Shown here piece after piece: positions 14,146 through 16,766 of a stretch of 16,766 nucleotides of DNA. Under the pieces are notes generated by a model, which ran no database searches, was not told where the DNA came from, and was given only the letters and a program-made list of their open reading frames with translations. Source of the DNA: an uncultured Lachnospiraceae bacterium (GTDB lineage: Bacteria > Bacillota > Clostridia > Lachnospirales > Lachnospiraceae); assembly GCA_910577065.1 (NCBI GenBank), contig CAJTLD010000007.1, positions 30,177-46,942 of the forward strand. Direction: 5' to 3'. Within the stretch, counting starts at the first letter, position 1. Every line of letters begins with the position of its first letter. A program made the position numbers and the translations under genes.

Positions 14146-15507
14146 ATGGCAAAAGCAAAAACAGTATATTTCTGCCAGTTGTGCGGCGCCCAATCCGCAA
14201 AGTGGATGGGACAGTGCCCGTCCTGCGGGGAGTGGAACACTTTTGTGGAAGAGGCGGTTTCGGTAAAATCCGGCGCAAAGCCCGTTTCTATCCGGGAGAA
14301 TCAAACAAAAGTGGCAAGAATAAAGGATATTGTAGCTGCCCGGGAAGAACGGATTACAACCGGTATCAAAGAACTGGATCGTGTTTTGGGCGGCGGCATT
14401 GTTCCGGGTTCCGTCATACTAGTGGGCGGGGATCCGGGGATTGGCAAGTCAACGCTTCTGCTGCAGGTATGCCGTAATCTGGCCGCTTCCGGCCGGAAGC
14501 TGCTTTATGTATCCGGAGAGGAGTCGTTACAGCAGATTAAAATACGGGCGGATCGCATTGGAGAATTTGGCGATTCCCTGTCGCTGCTTTGTGAAACGAA
14601 CCTGGATTTCATAGAAGAAATCGTGAAGCGCGATTTACCGCAGGCAGTTGTTGTGGATTCCATACAGACTATGTACAACGAAACGGTTTCATCGGCTCCC
14701 GGAAGCGTTTCGCAGGTCAGGGAGTCTACGGGAAACCTCCTTCGGATGGCAAAAGGGCTTGGGATTGCTTTTTTTGTAATTGGGCATGTAACCAAAGAAG
14801 GCGTGGTGGCAGGGCCGCGCGTACTGGAGCATATGGTGGATACGGTTTTATATTTTGAAGGGGACAGGCACGCGGCGTACCGCATACTGCGCGGTGTGAA
14901 AAACCGCTTTGGCTCTACAAATGAAATCGGCGTATTTGAAATGAGATCCGAAGGCCTGAAAGAAGTGGAAAACCCTTCTGAGTTTATGCTGGGCGGAAAG
15001 CCGTTCGGAGCAAGCGGGTCGGTTGTGGCCTGCTCTATGGAGGGAACCAGGCCAATCTTATTGGAAGTACAGGCCTTAGTTTGCCACAGTAATTTTGGCA
15101 TGCCGCGCAGGACGGCTGCAGGGACGGATTTAAACCGTATCCATCTGCTGATGGCCGTACTTGAAAAACGAGTGGGGCTTAAAATGGGAGCTTGCGATGC
15201 ATATGTCAATATTGCAGGCGGCATTAAAATGAACGAGCCGGCCGTTGATCTTGGGATCGTACTGGCTTTGGCTTCAAGTTATAAAAATCGTGCGGTAGAT
15301 GGGAGCACGATCTGTTTTGGGGAAGTCGGGCTAAGCGGTGAGGTACGGGCAGTAAACATGGCCGAGCAGCGGGTTTTGGAGGCGAAAAAACTGGGATTTA
15401 CTTCCTGTATTCTGCCCCAAGCAAGCAAGGAGACGCTTCGGGAATCGGATGGGATACGGCTTATCGGCGTATGCAGCGTAAAAGATGCTATTGACAGAAT
15501 GCTGTAA
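14146..15507 (+). CDS. radA: DNA repair protein RadA (Sms), branch-migration helicase
   Basis: RecA-like ATPase that drives branch migration of recombination intermediates and supports repair of broken replication forks. The 453-residue protein has the usual length. A C4 zinc finger lies at the N-terminus (Cys10, Cys13, Cys24, Cys27), Walker A is GDPGIGKST (95-103), and Walker B is AVVVDSIQTM at about 167-176. The RadA-specific KNRFG motif is at 252-256. A Lon-protease-like C-terminal domain covers about 280-453 and should lack protease activity as in the family. GGAG lies 5 nt upstream of the ATG. In Bacillus radA directly follows clpC; here nagA and the 137-aa gene separate them, and disA is not downstream. 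A hairpin terminator sits just before it and no separate promoter is evident. Confidence 0.97.
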   Translation: MAKAKTVYFCQLCGAQSAKWMGQCPSCGEWNTFVEEAVSVKSGAKPVSIRENQTKVARIKDIVAAREERITTGIKELDRVLGGGIVPGSVILVGGDPGIGKSTLLLQVCRNLAASGRKLLYVSGEESLQQIKIRADRIGEFGDSLSLLCETNLDFIEEIVKRDLPQAVVVDSIQTMYNETVSSAPGSVSQVRESTGNLLRMAKGLGIAFFVIGHVTKEGVVAGPRVLEHMVDTVLYFEGDRHAAYRILRGVKNRFGSTNEIGVFEMRSEGLKEVENPSEFMLGGKPFGASGSVVACSMEGTRPILLEVQALVCHSNFGMPRRTAAGTDLNRIHLLMAVLEKRVGLKMGACDAYVNIAGGIKMNEPAVDLGIVLALASSYKNRAVDGSTICFGEVGLSGEVRAVNMAEQRVLEAKKLGFTSCILPQASKETLRESDGIRLIGVCSVKDAIDRML

Positions 15508-15513
15508 CATGGC

Positions 15514-15555
15514 TCCTGTTTGCAGGAATTATGAAAAAAGACTTGCAAAAAGTCT
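15514..15555 (+). other. Two small stems downstream of radA
   Basis: TCCTG/CAGGA (15514-15518 with 15523-15527) and AGACTT/AAGTCT (15539-15544 with 15550-15555) both form short hairpins. Neither is followed by a U-tract. They could be a weak 3' end for radA, but the second also lies in the upstream part of the next gene's promoter. Low confidence. Confidence 0.3.
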
Positions 15556-15566
15556 GAAATCCCGTA

Positions 15567-15575
15567 TGATATAAT
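15567..15575 (+). promoter_or_regulatory. Extended -10 promoter for the chemoreceptor gene
   Basis: TGATATAAT is a perfect TGnTATAAT extended -10, 35 nt before the ATG at 15610. TTGCAA at 15543-15548 is 21 nt away, too far for a good -35. It does not resemble the sigma-D/sigma-28 flagellar consensus often used by chemoreceptor genes, suggesting vegetative expression. Confidence 0.55.
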
Positions 15576-15609
15576 TAGAAATTCCAAAGAAAGAAAAGAG
15601 GATGTGCAA

Positions 15610-16766
15610 ATGGCAATCATGAAGAGAAAACCGGGTCTTGTGCAGGCCGTTTCTGAATTAAAAGAAACGGATTACTCTAAGGAACCGGAGTTAAAAGCAA
15701 TTTACCGGAGGCTTTCAGACGGAAGACGGCAATTTGCGGAGGTCTTTGAGAAAAATATCAATGCTGTCATGCAGATCAGTTCGCTCGATTTGGTGATGCA
15801 GCATCAGACTGAAAAGATCAACGATATTTCCCGCAGGGTGTCAAAAGCCGCAGAAACTATTTTTGGAACTTCCGCAGGAGACTCAAACAACCGGCACGAA
15901 GAACTGACCAACACGATTTTAAAAGTGTCGGAAGAGACAGACGAAGTTTATCAACGGATTGAAGAGGGACAGCGGGAACTGACTACTATCAAGGAACTTT
16001 CCGATCAGACCATTGCCGTTTCCCGTGAGATGCAAAATGATATGGATGAACTTACGCGTATTGTCGGGCAGATGAATGCGGTTATATCAGGAATCGACTC
16101 CATTTCCCTTCAGACGAACCTGCTTGCGCTCAACGCTTCCGTAGAAGCTGCAAGAGCCGGAGAGGTCGGAAAAGGATTTGCCGTTGTGGCAAGTGAAATA
16201 AGGGATTTAGCGGAAGAAACACAGAAGCTGACAGCAAGTATGCGTTCTTTTGTGGAAAATATGAAAAATGCTTCTCAAAAAAGCGTACAGAGTTCTACCG
16301 GTACCGTCACATCCCTGGTATCTATGGCAGATAAAATTAAAAATGTTTGGGAATTGAATAACGAAAGCCAGCATCACGTTTCAAAAGTAAACGATAATGT
16401 CAGTTCTATTGCTGCAGTCAGCGAGGAAATCAGCAGTTCCATGACAGAAATGGAAAACCAGCTGCAAGACAGCACCGAATTTATGAAGACGGTCGGCCAG
16501 GAGTTAAAAGAGGCTGCCCAGCCGGTTGTTGCCATAGAACAGACATTAGATGAAACCGTAAAGAAAATGGGAGGCATGGCAAAAGATGCGTTTTATCATT
16601 TGGAGAACGCGGAATTTGCGCAATACGTAAGCAACGCTATTTCTTCCCATCGCACATGGCTCAGTAACCTGCACAAAATGGTCACAGAGAAAAAGGTGAT
16701 ACCGCTGCAGTTAGATGCTTCCAAATGCGGGTTCGGACATTTTTACTATGCGATGACGCCGGATAT
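15610..16766 (+). CDS. Soluble methyl-accepting chemotaxis protein with C-terminal CZB domain, 3' end outside window
   Basis: Cytoplasmic chemoreceptor-type signalling protein; 385 codons are visible and the frame is still open at the window end. No transmembrane helix or signal peptide exists. The N-terminal 40-130 is helical and heptad-like. The MCP signalling hairpin is at about 110-210, with its tip in QTNLLALNASVEAARAGE (168-185) followed by KGFAVVASEIRDLAEET; this tip contacts CheA and CheW. A CZB-type zinc-binding domain begins near 330: His347 in SSHRTWL, then Cys373 in KCGFGHFYYAMTP. CZB domains bind zinc through three His and one Cys and in other bacteria sense zinc or hypochlorite. 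GAGG precedes the ATG by 8 nt. Whether this organism is motile cannot be judged here; the receptor may serve a non-motility pathway. Confidence 0.9.
   Translation, partial: MAIMKRKPGLVQAVSELKETDYSKEPELKAIYRRLSDGRRQFAEVFEKNINAVMQISSLDLVMQHQTEKINDISRRVSKAAETIFGTSAGDSNNRHEELTNTILKVSEETDEVYQRIEEGQRELTTIKELSDQTIAVSREMQNDMDELTRIVGQMNAVISGIDSISLQTNLLALNASVEAARAGEVGKGFAVVASEIRDLAEETQKLTASMRSFVENMKNASQKSVQSSTGTVTSLVSMADKIKNVWELNNESQHHVSKVNDNVSSIAAVSEEISSSMTEMENQLQDSTEFMKTVGQELKEAAQPVVAIEQTLDETVKKMGGMAKDAFYHLENAEFAQYVSNAISSHRTWLSNLHKMVTEKKVIPLQLDASKCGFGHFYYAMTPD

Noticed and set aside
14505..15224. 239-codon minus-strand frame inside radA
   Set aside because: Antisense to a fully conserved RadA; no ribosome site, no domain, composition of a shadow frame.
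15543..15575. TTGCAA plus TATAAT as a standard -35/-10 pair, or a flagellar sigma promoter, before the chemoreceptor gene
   Set aside because: The spacer is 21 nt, too long, and the flagellar-type TAAA/GCCGATAA elements are absent; the extended -10 is the better reading.
1..16766. CRISPR array, insertion sequence, phage or tRNA/rRNA genes
   Set aside because: No regularly spaced repeats, transposase or phage motifs, terminal inverted repeats or cloverleaf patterns were found on reading both strands.

Overview
The window looks like chromosomal DNA of an anaerobic Clostridia species, most likely a gut Lachnospiraceae-type bacterium. The reasons are strong AGGAGG-type ribosome sites, TATAAT promoters with 17-bp spacers, a UVR-containing ClpC, a zinc-finger RadA, a DUF6320-type protein and a small protein typical of Lachnospiraceae. 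This is inference from gene content. No marker gene in the window settles it.

Layout. (1) Positions 1-4215 (+) hold a tight vitamin B5/CoA operon: panC (5' end cut off), panD, coaBC, a BASS-family carrier overlapping coaBC by 26 nt, and an ECF-type S component that is probably PanT. Together they would make pantothenate from pantoate and beta-alanine, take it on to 4'-phosphopantetheine, and move pantoate or pantothenate across the membrane. (2) Positions 4265-5812 (-) hold a lone AT-richer gene for a GtrII-like multi-pass membrane glucosyltransferase, convergent with the pan operon. (3) Positions 6080-7711 (+) hold a zinc-ribbon six-TM protein (DUF6320-like) and a family IV (HSL-type) esterase, 9 nt apart. 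(4) Positions 7766-12268 (+) hold a well-formed promoter, a secreted single-pass protein with cohesin-like and cadherin-like domains and a charged cytoplasmic tail, then clpC 17 nt later, and a strong terminator. (5) Positions 12267-13415 (-) hold nagA, divergent from (6) a 137-aa conserved protein at 13607-14020 (+), which ends at a hairpin terminator. (7) Positions 14146-15507 (+) hold radA. (8) From 15610 to the window end (+) runs a soluble methyl-accepting chemotaxis protein with a C-terminal zinc-binding (CZB) domain, cut off by the window edge.

Most of the window is housekeeping DNA. The parts least explained by known systems are the cohesin/cadherin membrane protein co-directional with clpC, the zinc-ribbon membrane protein plus esterase pair, the 137-aa protein sometimes labelled endosialidase, and the pan operon carrying two transporter types. 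No CRISPR array, insertion sequence, phage gene, tRNA or rRNA was seen.
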